DNA of 63,170 nucleotides from Tissierellia bacterium (GCA_012728125.1 JAAYFT010000086.1:1-63170); one strand, 5' to 3'; shown: positions 25,790 to 34,533, counted from the first letter of the stretch. Notes: a model not told the origin generated them from the sequence alone. Numbers and translations are program-made.

Positions 25790-26926
25790 TTAAACCTCCT
25801 TAACAAAATCAACAATTTCTTGAGGTGTTATTAAATCTCCGTTTACTCTGCCAAATCTGTCTACCTTAGTATATTTACCTGCTACCCTATCTACCTCCAA
25901 ATAGTATTGACCAAGATTCATCTCTACTACGACTATACGACTTACTTTTTTAGCTAGTTCAACAAGCGGCTTATCTGCAAGTGGCCATATTGTAATAGGC
26001 CTAAATAATCCTGCCTTAATTCCTTCCTCTCTTAATGTATCTACAGCTGATTTTGCAGCTCTTGCAGTTGACCCAAAGGCAACTATAGCAATATCTGCAT
26101 CATCAAGCAAGTATTCATCCGTTTCCACAATATCATCTTTATTATCCTCTATTTTCCCTATTAATCTTCTAATCAGTTCTTCGGCTATTTTACCATTATT
26201 GGTTGGAAAGCCTGTTTCACCATGGACTAAACCTGTGACATGAAACCTATACCCTTCACCAAAACCAGCCATCTCAGGTACAATGTCTCCTTCTTTTACT
26301 TTATATGGCTTATATTCTTCTGTTAGGCAAGTTGGCTTTTTCCTATTATATATTTCAACTTCGCCTTCATTTGGCAATTCAATACTTTCCCTCATATGAC
26401 CGATTACTTCATCTAACAGTAGTATAACGGGGGTCCTATACTTTTCTGCAAGATTGAAGGCTTTAATTGTGGTATAGTAGATTTCTTTTACTGACCAAGG
26501 ATATAATGCAATGATAGAATGATCTCCATGGGTTCCCCATCTAGCTTGCATAATGTCTCCTTGTCCAGGTGCAGTAGGCATCCCTGTACTAGGTCCACCT
26601 CTTTGAACATTTACGATTACACATGGTGTTTCTGTAATTACAGCATATCCTATTCCTTCCTGTTTCAATGAAAAACCAGGACCGCTTGTGGCAGTCATAG
26701 ATTTAGCACCTGCTATTGAAGCGCCTATTACTGCAGAAATACTAGCAATTTCATCTTCCATTTGAATAAACTTTCCGCCTACTTTAGGTAGCCTCTCTGC
26801 AGATATTTCAGCAATTTCAGTAGAAGGCGTTATTGGGTATCCAGCATAAAATTTCATGCCAGCCGTTATAGCAGCTTCTACACACGCTTCATTCCCCTGC
26901 ATTAATTTCACATTTCTCTCAATCAT
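25790..26926 (-). CDS. korA: 2-oxoacid:ferredoxin oxidoreductase, alpha subunit
   Basis: A 378-residue alpha subunit. The pyrimidine-binding part has GNEACVEAAITAGMKFYAGYPITPSTEIAE, here cited only by its GYPITPS core, and TATSGPGFSLKQEGIGYA; RGGPSTGMPT follows. The C-terminal transketolase-like domain has AFGSTARAAKSAV. The delta-alpha-beta-gamma gene order is that of KorDABC; a branched-chain (Vor) enzyme has the same make-up and cannot be excluded. ATG 26926 follows GGGAGGT at eight bases. Confidence 0.93.
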   Translation of the reverse strand: MIERNVKLMQGNEACVEAAITAGMKFYAGYPITPSTEIAEISAERLPKVGGKFIQMEDEIASISAVIGASIAGAKSMTATSGPGFSLKQEGIGYAVITETPCVIVNVQRGGPSTGMPTAPGQGDIMQARWGTHGDHSIIALYPWSVKEIYYTTIKAFNLAEKYRTPVILLLDEVIGHMRESIELPNEGEVEIYNRKKPTCLTEEYKPYKVKEGDIVPEMAGFGEGYRFHVTGLVHGETGFPTNNGKIAEELIRRLIGKIEDNKDDIVETDEYLLDDADIAIVAFGSTARAAKSAVDTLREEGIKAGLFRPITIWPLADKPLVELAKKVSRIVVVEMNLGQYYLEVDRVAGKYTKVDRFGRVNGDLITPQEIVDFVKEV

Positions 26927-26927
26927 A

Positions 26928-27128
26928 TTATTTACCTCCCAAATAGATTGCAAAATCTGGACACCTAAGTTCGCATTGGCCACATTCAATACAGGATTCT
27001 AAATCCTTTATATTAACTTTTCCATCTTTTATCTCAAGTACATTTTTAGGACAAAAGGCAACGCATATCCCACATCCTTTACACCAGTTCTTTTCCACTA
27101 TAAGAGAAGCTTGTGTCTTTGTTGACAA
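26928..27128 (-). CDS. korD: 2-oxoacid:ferredoxin oxidoreductase, delta (ferredoxin) subunit
   Basis: A 66-residue 2[4Fe-4S] ferredoxin-like subunit with CKGCGICVAFCPKNV and CIECGQCELRCPD, eight cluster cysteines in the classical spacing. It carries electrons from the catalytic subunits to free ferredoxin. It starts at TTG 27128, seven bases after a GGGGG ribosome binding site, and is the first gene of the operon. Confidence 0.95.
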   Translation of the reverse strand: MSTKTQASLIVEKNWCKGCGICVAFCPKNVLEIKDGKVNIKDLESCIECGQCELRCPDFAIYLGGK

Positions 27129-27143
27129 TTTAATTCCCCCTTC

Positions 27144-27180
27144 ATAATATCCTCAATTTTATAATAACAAAGGATATTAT
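27144..27180. promoter_or_regulatory. 10-bp inverted repeat flanking the kor -10 box (candidate operator)
   Basis: ATAATATCCT (27144-27153) and AGGATATTAT (27171-27180) are perfect inverted arms, 17 bases apart. One arm lies in the promoter spacer, the other just after the predicted start, with the -10 box in between. Confidence 0.55.
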
Positions 27181-27189
27181 CTAATGCAA
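27161..27189 (-). promoter_or_regulatory. Promoter of korDABC
   Basis: Minus strand TTGCAT (27189-27184), 17 bases, TATTAT (27166-27161); start codon about 33 bases downstream. Confidence 0.6.
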
Positions 27190-27262
27190 GATTTATTTCA
27201 TTTTTGTGAAATTTTATTAATTTTTGCAAGTTTAGTTTCATATCCAGTCATTTTCAAAAAGA

Positions 27263-27287
27263 AACAAGCCCAAATATTAGGCTTGTT
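27263..27287 (-). terminator. Terminator of the carboxyltransferase operon
   Basis: Stem AACAAGCC / GGCTTGTT with a 9-base loop; on the minus strand the tail is TCTTTTTG. It overlaps the stop codon at 27286. Confidence 0.8.
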
Positions 27288-28686
27288 ATACTGGATAAAC
27301 TTTATATTCTTCATTTAATAATTCATGGTCTATTTTATACTTGCTTGCCTGTCTTTTCTTGAAAAATTCCAAGGCCACTTGGGGAAATAGTGCATAGGTT
27401 AGAACATCTTCATCTTGTTCTATATATTCTTTAATCTCTTTTTTATATTCTTCTAATTGAGGTTCCAATAGATCAGCTGGTCTACCTGTAAATACCTCTT
27501 CATCGCCTATTATTTTCTTCTTTATATCTTCTGATATTGGCATAGTAGGTTTTCCATATAAACCTTTAACATAATTTTTAGCTTCTGTTGGTATCATCTT
27601 ATATCTTTCACCCAAAACAACGTTAAACACTGCTTGAGTTCCAACCATTTGACTCATTGGCGTAACTAGGGGTGGATATCCAAAATCTTCTCTGACTTTT
27701 GGTACTTCTTTCAAGACTTCTTCCAGCATGTATTCCTTGCCTTGAGTCTTTAACTGTGACACCAAGTTAGAAAGCATTCCCCCTGGAACCTGATATATTA
27801 ATGTATTTACATCTACACTTAATACTTTTGAATTCAGTAACCCTTCTTCTATATATTTTTCCTTTAATTTCTTAAAATAATCTGAAACCTCCAATAGTAA
27901 CTCCAAATTTATATCAGTAGGATAATAGGGTGAGCCCTTTAAGCCAACAATCATAGGCTCTGTAGCTGGCTGTGATGTCCCATTACCCATTGGTGATATG
28001 GCAGTATCTATTATATCTACACCCGCTTCTATGGCTTTCATATAGGTCTGATTAGCAATCCCACTGGTAAAATGGGAATGTATCTCTATAGGAACTTTTA
28101 TCTTTCTTTTCATTTCCTTAACTAACTCTTCTGCAGTATATGGTAAAAGAATTCCAGACATATCCTTAATACATATTGAATCCACGCCCATTTTTTCCAT
28201 TTCCATAGCCAAATCCACATAGTACTCTATATTGTGAACTGGACTTGTGGTATAACAAATGGCTCCTTGAGCATGGCCTCCATATTTCTTTGTCGCATCA
28301 ACAGATGTTTTAATATTTCTTACATCGTTTAATGCATCAAAAATCCTTATGATATCGATTCCGTTTTCAATAGATTTTTTTACAAATTCTTCTACTACAT
28401 CATCTGGATAATGCTTATATCCCAAAAGATTCTGACCCCTTAATAACATTTGTAGCTTAGTCTTCTTGAAAGCTTTTCTCAATTCTCTAAGCCTATGCCA
28501 TGGATCTTCGTTTAAAAATCTTAAGCAAGCATCAAATGTTGCTCCCCCCCATACCTCTAAAGCATAAAACCCAACATTGTCCAATTTTTCTGCAATAGGA
28601 AGCATTTCTTCCAGCTTCATCCTCGTTGCAATTAATGATTGATGGGCATCCCTTAAGATAGTATCAGTTACTTTTACGCCAGTCAT
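27286..28686 (-). CDS. oadA: Oxaloacetate decarboxylase / pyruvate carboxyltransferase subunit (OadA/PycB-like)
   Basis: A 466-residue carboxyltransferase. TDTILRDAHQSL, the catalytic-metal segments with WGGATFD and EIHSHFTSG, and MLLRGQNLLGY are family signatures. It transfers CO2 between biotin and pyruvate/oxaloacetate. There is no C-terminal biotinyl domain (no MKM), so a separate biotin carrier and, for decarboxylation, membrane subunits must be encoded elsewhere. The start overlaps the ytqB stop by four bases. Confidence 0.92.
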   Translation of the reverse strand: MTGVKVTDTILRDAHQSLIATRMKLEEMLPIAEKLDNVGFYALEVWGGATFDACLRFLNEDPWHRLRELRKAFKKTKLQMLLRGQNLLGYKHYPDDVVEEFVKKSIENGIDIIRIFDALNDVRNIKTSVDATKKYGGHAQGAICYTTSPVHNIEYYVDLAMEMEKMGVDSICIKDMSGILLPYTAEELVKEMKRKIKVPIEIHSHFTSGIANQTYMKAIEAGVDIIDTAISPMGNGTSQPATEPMIVGLKGSPYYPTDINLELLLEVSDYFKKLKEKYIEEGLLNSKVLSVDVNTLIYQVPGGMLSNLVSQLKTQGKEYMLEEVLKEVPKVREDFGYPPLVTPMSQMVGTQAVFNVVLGERYKMIPTEAKNYVKGLYGKPTMPISEDIKKKIIGDEEVFTGRPADLLEPQLEEYKKEIKEYIEQDEDVLTYALFPQVALEFFKKRQASKYKIDHELLNEEYKVYPV

Positions 28687-29270
28687 TTTTTCCCTCCTGT
28701 TTTTGATTTTTCGATGGAAAATAGAATAGGTGGTTTGTTTTTTTGATTGATAAATTCGTGTTTTAATACATTATATTGCTTTTGATCTAAGGACATGAGA
28801 AAGTTTTCCACCGCATTTTTTTCTTCCAGGCCTCCCTCATGTCCGATATAACAAGTTATTAATAAAACTCCATGTTCTTTTAATAAACCTAAAGCTTTTT
28901 CTAAACTTACTAAAGTAGTTTCTTTTTTAGTAATAATGTTTTTATCGCCCCTTGGCAAATACCCTAAATTATAAATAACAAAATCTACTTCTTCCTTAAC
29001 ATATAAATCTATGTTCTCATGCCCATCTAATATTAGTATAACATGTTTGTCTAGATTTTCACAAGCCAGTTTTTCCTTTGTCCTCTCTATTGCTTCTTTT
29101 TGAATATCGAAACCATAAACCTTTCCTGTAGGACCAACGCATTTAGCCAATATCAAGGTATCATTTCCATTCCCAACTGTACAATCTAATACAACTTGTC
29201 CTTCTTTAACAAAATTAAACATAAAATCCCTAGTGATTTTAATAGTATTCACTATTTCATTGAAACTCAT
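28683..29270 (-). CDS. mnmM: tRNA methyltransferase YtqB/MnmM
   Basis: A 195-residue class I SAM methyltransferase of the rRNA_methylase/YtqB family. DCTVGNGNDTLILAK is the SAM loop and YNLGYLPRGDK is the catalytic NLGYLP motif. From literature I recall that Bacillus YtqB is MnmM, which methylates 5-aminomethyl-2-thiouridine at tRNA position 34. ATG 29270 follows GGAGG; the upstream-open frame to 29315 lacks a ribosome binding site. It is coupled to oadA by a 4-base overlap. Confidence 0.88.
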   Translation of the reverse strand: MSFNEIVNTIKITRDFMFNFVKEGQVVLDCTVGNGNDTLILAKCVGPTGKVYGFDIQKEAIERTKEKLACENLDKHVILILDGHENIDLYVKEEVDFVIYNLGYLPRGDKNIITKKETTLVSLEKALGLLKEHGVLLITCYIGHEGGLEEKNAVENFLMSLDQKQYNVLKHEFINQKNKPPILFSIEKSKTGGKK

Positions 29271-29271
29271 T

Positions 29272-29661
29272 TTAACCTCCACAATTATTACAATTATGCT
29301 CAAATAATTCCTCAATATTTAATTTATAAAGATTCTCATCCTTTATAAAGCCTTTATTAACCAAAAATTCACTCTTCTCTTGGCTGTAAAGCCTATCGAT
29401 CCCTTTTTTAAATAGACTATTGGAAATAACTCTTAGCAGTCCATCACCTAATCCCTTTCCTCTCATTTCTTTTTTTACTACTATATACTCCAAAAACCAT
29501 TTTTGATTGTCTTCTTTAGCTTTCCCTACTCCAATTATTTCTTCATCTTCTATTGCTACATAGATAATTCCTTCAATCTGCATATTATAGATTTTTTCTT
29601 GAAGTAAAATTTCATTAATCTTTTCAAGATCTTCATTTCTAAATTTTCTAAAATAAATCAT
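29272..29661 (-). CDS. GNAT family N-acetyltransferase with C-terminal cysteine tail
   Basis: A 129-residue acetyltransferase. The acetyl-CoA loop is RGKGLGDGLL (motif A) after the beta-4 strand LEYIVVKKEM. The C-terminal tail HNCNNCGG has a CxxC pair that could bind metal. The substrate is unknown. It lies one base before the ytqB start and 14 bases after rluB. Confidence 0.85.
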   Translation of the reverse strand: MIYFRKFRNEDLEKINEILLQEKIYNMQIEGIIYVAIEDEEIIGVGKAKEDNQKWFLEYIVVKKEMRGKGLGDGLLRVISNSLFKKGIDRLYSQEKSEFLVNKGFIKDENLYKLNIEELFEHNCNNCGG

Positions 29662-29675
29662 ATTTCACCACTTCA

Positions 29676-30383
29676 TTATAGATTTTTAAGATATTCAATT
29701 TCATCATCTTCTAAATATCTCCATTCGCCTAGGTTCAATCCTCCTAATTCCAACTCTCCTATTGCTATACGCTTCAATTTTTTTACAGGGTGATTAATAG
29801 CTTCACACATTTTCTTAACCTGCCTATTTCTACCTTCATGGATGGTAATATCCAGGATGGATTCATCTTCATATCTGCGAATTATTTTTATTTTAGCTTT
29901 AGATGTATATCTGCCATCTATTTTAAGACCCTTCCTAAACCTTTCTAGCTCCAATTTATTTGGAACCCCCTCAACAATAGCAATATATCTTTTAGGTACT
30001 TCATTTGAAGGATGAGTTAATTTGTAGGTTATATCTCCATCATTAGTTAATAATAATAATCCAGTAGTATCTGCATCGAGCCTCCCCACTGGATATATCC
30101 TTTCTTTTACACCTTCAATTAAATCTGTAACTATCTTCCTATTTTGCTCATCCTTCAAGGTGGTTACATAGCCAATTGGCTTGTTCAACATAATATATAC
30201 TTTGTTTCTTTCAGGCTTAATTAACTTATCATTTACTTTAACCTTATCTTTATCTATATCTATTACAGTTCCTAGTTCATTTACAACCTTGTCGTTGACC
30301 TTCACCTTGCCTTCGAGTATTAGCTTTTCAGCCTTTCTCCTAGAGGTCACTCCACACAAGGCTATATATTTTTGTAATCTCAT
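29676..30383 (-). CDS. rluB: Ribosomal large-subunit pseudouridine synthase B family
   Basis: A 235-residue enzyme with an N-terminal S4 RNA-binding domain (1-60; SRRKAEKLILEGKVKVN) and a RsuA/RluB catalytic domain. The active-site aspartate lies in GRLDADTTGLLLLTNDG; LTHPSNEVPKRY and EGRNRQVKKM follow. It probably modifies U2605-region of 23S rRNA. The placement next to scpAB-type genes is widely conserved. Confidence 0.94.
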   Translation of the reverse strand: MRLQKYIALCGVTSRRKAEKLILEGKVKVNDKVVNELGTVIDIDKDKVKVNDKLIKPERNKVYIMLNKPIGYVTTLKDEQNRKIVTDLIEGVKERIYPVGRLDADTTGLLLLTNDGDITYKLTHPSNEVPKRYIAIVEGVPNKLELERFRKGLKIDGRYTSKAKIKIIRRYEDESILDITIHEGRNRQVKKMCEAINHPVKKLKRIAIGELELGGLNLGEWRYLEDDEIEYLKNL

Positions 30384-30415
30384 AGATAACCTCCTTTCTC
30401 CGTTGCAGGTACTTT

Positions 30416-31516
30416 TTATTTACCCTTAAACACTTCAAATAATCTTTCTATGATATTGGTTTTTCTTACAGATGAACTAGCTATTAAATCACTTTTATTT
30501 ATTAACTTGCCATCTAAAAACGCATAGATATGTCCAATTTTAGTACCTTTTTCAATTGGAGCTTCAACTATATCTGGAACTTCTATGCTTATCTTTAACC
30601 TCTCCCTCTCATCTTCTTTTAATAAATAAGTAAAACTAGAATCTGTTACAAGATCTAAATATTTCTTTTTACCCTTTTCTAAATCTATTTTTTTAATAAA
30701 TTGACCCTTGTCGTAAATTAAATAGGGCTTATAATTATCAAAGCCGTAGTCAAGTAGTTTATAATTATCATTGAACCAATCACTGGCATTTAAGGACACG
30801 GCAATTAATCGGTGGTTATTTCTAGTAGCAGATGAAACCAAACATCTTCCCGACCTCATAGTATAGCCTGTCTTAACTCCATCTCCACCTTTATACTCCC
30901 AAAGAGTTTTGTTTTTATTATAGTAATAATTATTTTCCACTCTATTGGATACATATGATTTAGCCCCAACGATTTTAGCAAATATTTCATGCTTAAATGC
31001 CTCTCTTGTAATCAATGCCAAATCATAAGCAGTTGTATAGTGATTATCATCATGTAAGCCATGGGGGTTAGTGAAATTGGTGTTTTCTGCCCCTATTTCC
31101 TTTGCCTTTTTATTCATTAAATCTACGAAATTACCTACAGAGTCAGCAATATGAATAGCAATTGCAACTGCTGCATCATTTCCTGACCTTAACATTAAAC
31201 CATATAATAAATCTTCTAAGGTGATTTTTTCTCCTTCCCTTAGGTAGATACTTGAGCCTTCTACGCCTACAGCTTCTTTGTCGATTGTAACTTCATCATC
31301 TAATTTTCCATACTCAAGAGCAACCAATGCAGTCATTATTTTAGTAGTACTAGCCATTGGCATCTTAATATATGGGTTTTTTTCATATAATACTCTTCCA
31401 GTATTAGAATCTATTAATATACTAGAGCTACTGCTCAAAACAATGTTATCACCATATACTATACTAGAAGATAGTAATATAATCAATAAAATAACAATAT
31501 ACTTTGCCTTCTTCAA
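30416..31516 (-). CDS. dacB: D-alanyl-D-alanine carboxypeptidase (DacB/DacF type)
   Basis: A 366-residue low-molecular-weight penicillin-binding protein, family S11. A signal peptide (about 1-22) is followed by SxxK in ASTTKIMT, SGN in RSGNDAA and KTG in GVKTGYTMRSG, then the C-terminal PBP5-like domain. It trims the terminal D-Ala of peptidoglycan stem peptides outside the membrane. It starts at TTG 31516 with AGGAGG upstream. Position after ytfJ suggests a sporulation-cortex role, but a vegetative one is possible. Confidence 0.92.
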   Translation of the reverse strand: MKKAKYIVILLIILLSSSIVYGDNIVLSSSSSILIDSNTGRVLYEKNPYIKMPMASTTKIMTALVALEYGKLDDEVTIDKEAVGVEGSSIYLREGEKITLEDLLYGLMLRSGNDAAVAIAIHIADSVGNFVDLMNKKAKEIGAENTNFTNPHGLHDDNHYTTAYDLALITREAFKHEIFAKIVGAKSYVSNRVENNYYYNKNKTLWEYKGGDGVKTGYTMRSGRCLVSSATRNNHRLIAVSLNASDWFNDNYKLLDYGFDNYKPYLIYDKGQFIKKIDLEKGKKKYLDLVTDSSFTYLLKEDERERLKISIEVPDIVEAPIEKGTKIGHIYAFLDGKLINKSDLIASSSVRKTNIIERLFEVFKGK

Positions 31517-31543
31517 CTCAATAACCTCCTAATGCTAATTAAA

Positions 31544-31569
31544 AGAAGCAAGATATATATCCTGCTTCT
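31544..31569 (-). terminator. Terminator after ytfJ
   Basis: Minus-strand stem AGAAGCAGGAT / ATCTTGCTTCT (one G-U pair) followed by TTTT. The dacB ribosome binding site begins only about 15 bases downstream. Confidence 0.55.
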
Positions 31570-31581
31570 GACTAGTTTATT

Positions 31582-32013
31582 TTATATCATTTGAGTGGGA
31601 TCATAGTTATCATTGTTAGTATTATTTTTACTATTTAAGCTTTTTTGTATATTATCTGTCATTTTTTCAATGAATCCAAATAGATTAGTTAGGGCACTAT
31701 TACCTTCATCTACTGTTAGCAATTTTATTTGATCATTACCAACAACTATAAATCCTATGGGAGCTAAGCAAACACCTGCTCCACTTCCCCCTCCAAAGGG
31801 AAACTTCTCCTCCGATGTACCCTCTCTTTTATCTCTGCCTTTATTAAATTCACTACCACCAGATGCAAATCCAAAAGATATTTTTGAAACTGGTATTATT
31901 ACAGTCCCATCTGATGTATGGACAGCATCACCAACAATAGTGTTTACATCTACCATTTCCTTTAAATTAGCCATTGTAGTTCTCATTAAGCCTTCTATGG
32001 GATGTTCTGGCAA
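31582..32013 (-). CDS. ytfJ: GerW/YtfJ family sporulation protein
   Basis: A 143-residue protein of the GerW (YtfJ) family, needed for proper spore germination in Bacillus. HPIEGLM, NTIVGDAV, ISFGFASGGSEF and the glycine-rich GGGSGAGVCLAPIGF are diagnostic. TTG 32013 gives MPEHPIEGLM, matching the family N-terminus, and lies seven bases after AAGGTGG. Upstream in-frame GTG codons at 32025 and 32022 overlap that ribosome binding site. Confidence 0.92.
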   Translation of the reverse strand: MPEHPIEGLMRTTMANLKEMVDVNTIVGDAVHTSDGTVIIPVSKISFGFASGGSEFNKGRDKREGTSEEKFPFGGGSGAGVCLAPIGFIVVGNDQIKLLTVDEGNSALTNLFGFIEKMTDNIQKSLNSKNNTNNDNYDPTQMI

Positions 32014-32536
32014 ATATATCACCACCTTTTCTTCTCTTTAGAATCCTAATATATACAATAATAATATAAACCAATTTTGATTTTATTATGCACAAAAAAA
32101 ATATTTGGAATATGTCTTGATTAAAGCAAGGATGGACCATTATCTCTTTTTCCTTTACTTCATTTATGGTTTTGTCCCTTAGTATAAATCCAAGAAAGAT
32201 GCTTATTATACTCCAAATAAGTCCCACTATTATGCCTAATAAAAATGGATCTTTAAGGCCTATATTAACCATTAAATAGATTTTTTCAATTGTCCCTTTG
32301 TCAATAAAGTACCTTAATAATTCATAGGAATCTATTTCTTTATTATTAGATAAGGATCTCTTATTTTCTTTCTTTTCTTTTTTGGTAGAATCAATTTCCT
32401 TTTTTATTAAGCCAAATAAATATGTTATGGTAATCTTATATTTTGATGAATCTGTAAATTCATAATAGAATTTAATCTTTATAGGCAAAATAAGTAATAT
32501 TAATACAATCAATAGAAAAATAGCTAAAATAATCAT
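31967..32536 (-). CDS. DUF2953 membrane protein (YtfI-like)
   Basis: A 189-residue protein with an N-terminal membrane helix (1-22), a soluble charged part (35-75) and hydrophobic segments near 95-118 and 143-165. This is the DUF2953 (YtfI) layout found beside ytfJ in spore formers; the function is unknown. Its C-terminus overlaps the ytfJ start by 47 bases, and the KGGD residues are encoded by the ytfJ ribosome binding site. Confidence 0.82.
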   Translation of the reverse strand: MIILAIFLLIVLILLILPIKIKFYYEFTDSSKYKITITYLFGLIKKEIDSTKKEKKENKRSLSNNKEIDSYELLRYFIDKGTIEKIYLMVNIGLKDPFLLGIIVGLIWSIISIFLGFILRDKTINEVKEKEIMVHPCFNQDIFQIFFLCIIKSKLVYIIIVYIRILKRRKGGDIFARTSHRRLNENYNG

Positions 32537-32573
32537 GAGAACACTTCCTTTTTTCCGTTAACTATATTTTGCC

Positions 32574-32614
32574 AAAAAAAAGGAAAAATAATACTTCAAC
32601 TGTATTATTTTTCC
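32574..32614 (-). terminator. Terminator of the scpAB operon
   Basis: Perfect 13-bp stem (32582-32594 / 32602-32614), loop of seven, and eight T on the minus strand. It overlaps the scpB stop. Confidence 0.85.
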
Positions 32615-33150
32615 AAATCAATATTATCTAAACTATTATTAAAATCCTCCAATGGTGGAAGCTGTTCTAAGCTCTCTAATCCAAATGTCTTCAAAAAAAG
32701 ATCAGTAGTTCCATAAAGTATTGGCCTACCAACTCTTTCTAGTCTACCCAATTCAACTACTAAACCTCTTTCTATTAAAGTTTCAATAGCTTTATCACAC
32801 CTGACTCCTCTTATAGCTTCAATATCTGATTTAATAACTGGTTGCCTATAGGCTATAATAGATAATGTCTCTAAAGCAGCATTTGATAAACTTTTAGTAT
32901 ATTTGGGGCTTGAAAGTTTCTTAATCCAGTCATAATGTTCCGGTCTAGTAGATAATTGATAAGAATTGTTGATTTTCATAATCCTAATGCCCCGTCTGTT
33001 ATAATCAAATTCATTTATCATTTCTTCTATAAGTTCTTCTACCTCATTTTCTTTTTTTTCGATTATAGATGCTATATCTTTTATTTCTATGGGATCTCCC
33101 CAAGTAAACAATAAAGCTTCAATTATAGACTTTAATTCCCTCTTCTCCAT
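32605..33150 (-). CDS. scpB: Segregation and condensation protein B
   Basis: A 181-residue kleisin-associated winged-helix protein. SIIEALLFTWGDPI, LETLSIIAYRQPVIKSDIEAIRG, GRLERVGRPILYGTT and FLKTFGLESLEQLPPL are family signatures. ScpB dimers bind ScpA to complete the SMC complex that organises and separates chromosomes. It lies 14 bases after scpA. Confidence 0.95.
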   Translation of the reverse strand: MEKRELKSIIEALLFTWGDPIEIKDIASIIEKKENEVEELIEEMINEFDYNRRGIRIMKINNSYQLSTRPEHYDWIKKLSSPKYTKSLSNAALETLSIIAYRQPVIKSDIEAIRGVRCDKAIETLIERGLVVELGRLERVGRPILYGTTDLFLKTFGLESLEQLPPLEDFNNSLDNIDLEK

Positions 33151-33164
33151 AAAGATGCCTCTTT

Positions 33165-33896
33165 CTATTTTTTGGTTATTATTAAATCTGAAAAATCCTC
33201 TTCTTGAACAACATGTATATATTTCAAATTAATTAACTCTAAAATGGACAAGAAATAGGTTATTATTTCACTTTTTGTACTATCTTCTTTTAGTAAATCA
33301 CTAAAATATATGGTGTTTTCTCTATTTAACCTTTCTTTAATTTCAGATACGCATTTTTCTAAGGTATATTCTTCTCTTTGTATTTCCCTAACATCTAATA
33401 CTTTAGCCTTTTTATTTCTTCTTATAATAATATTGTTTAAGGCCTTTAATAAGTCATCAATATTCAAATCAACAAGTTCAAAATCATCATTAAATGTATC
33501 TATTATATCCTCCTTTGGTTTATAATAGACCTTTGACTGTATGCTTTCCATTTCTCGAAGTTTGTCTGTAATATGTTTATACTTTTTATATTCTACCAAT
33601 TTCCTAACTAATTCTGCCCTAGGATCCACTTCTTCCATTTCCAACTGGTTGTTTTCAAGTTTTTCCCTTTGGGGTAATAGCATTTTTGATTTTATTTCTA
33701 ATAAAGTTGCTGCCATTACTAGAAAATCACTGGTTATCTCTAGATTTAATTCCTCCATTTTATGTAGATATTCTATAAATTGATCGGTTATCAAACTTAT
33801 AGGTATGTCGTAAATATCTATTTCTGCCCTATCGATTAAATGCAATAACAAATCCATAGGGCCTTCGAAGACATCAATCATAATTTTATATTCCAT
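33165..33896 (-). CDS. scpA: Segregation and condensation protein A (kleisin)
   Basis: A 243-residue kleisin that bridges SMC heads. The N-terminal FEGPMDLLLHLID and DIPISLITDQFIEYL, FLVMAATLLEIKSKMLLP and a C-terminal winged-helix segment are typical. The start overlaps the end of the M50 protease gene by 11 bases. Confidence 0.95.
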   Translation of the reverse strand: MEYKIMIDVFEGPMDLLLHLIDRAEIDIYDIPISLITDQFIEYLHKMEELNLEITSDFLVMAATLLEIKSKMLLPQREKLENNQLEMEEVDPRAELVRKLVEYKKYKHITDKLREMESIQSKVYYKPKEDIIDTFNDDFELVDLNIDDLLKALNNIIIRRNKKAKVLDVREIQREEYTLEKCVSEIKERLNRENTIYFSDLLKEDSTKSEIITYFLSILELINLKYIHVVQEEDFSDLIITKK

Positions 33897-34500
33897 AAAC
33901 TACACTCCACAAATAACCTATTATTAAATCCAAAATACTTAAAACATTTGAAATAATAGGACTTAAAATTTTATCAATAGTATTAGTTCCAATAAGTATT
34001 ATAAGGATTAAATACAAATATTTTTCATATCTATAAAAATAATATTCTACTTTACTAGGCAATAAACTAGCTAAGATTTTAGACCCATCTAGAGGTGGGA
34101 ATGGAAGTAAATTAAATACTCCTAACATTATATTATACCACAAGGTAATGATCAAAATATCTAATAGTATTGGATTTCTAATCTTAACAAACACTAATAT
34201 GAAACTTACTATTATTGCAATTAAGAAATTAGTAAAAGGACCTGCTAAGGAAACTAAAATAGTATCTCTTTTTCTATTTTTAAAATTAAAGGGATTAACT
34301 GGAACAGGCTTGGCCCATCCAAATCTAAAAAGTAAAAGGAAAACAAAGCCTATTAGATCTATATGCTTAAGAGGGTTTAGACTTAACCTTCCAGCTTTTT
34401 TTGCTGTATCATCACCTAAAATATAGGCCATTAAGCCATGGGCTAGTTCATGAAAAATAATGGCTACAAATAAGCCAGGCAAATTATATAATAAACTCAT
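33886..34500 (-). CDS. Site-2 protease (M50) family membrane protease
   Basis: A 204-residue multi-pass membrane protein. The zinc motif HELAH is at residues 17-21 in the first helix and the third ligand is in FPPLDGSK. SLAGPFTNFLIA lies between. Such short S2P homologues sit next to scpA in many Clostridia; the substrate is unknown. Confidence 0.9.
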   Translation of the reverse strand: MSLLYNLPGLFVAIIFHELAHGLMAYILGDDTAKKAGRLSLNPLKHIDLIGFVFLLLFRFGWAKPVPVNPFNFKNRKRDTILVSLAGPFTNFLIAIIVSFILVFVKIRNPILLDILIITLWYNIMLGVFNLLPFPPLDGSKILASLLPSKVEYYFYRYEKYLYLILIILIGTNTIDKILSPIISNVLSILDLIIGYLWSVVYGI

Positions 34501-34533
34501 ATTTTACACCTTTCTTTTTTTACTCATATAAAC

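Noticed and set aside
27286-28686. Complete pyruvate carboxylase or biotin-containing decarboxylase
   Set aside because: No biotin carboxylase domain and no MKM biotin-attachment motif are present.
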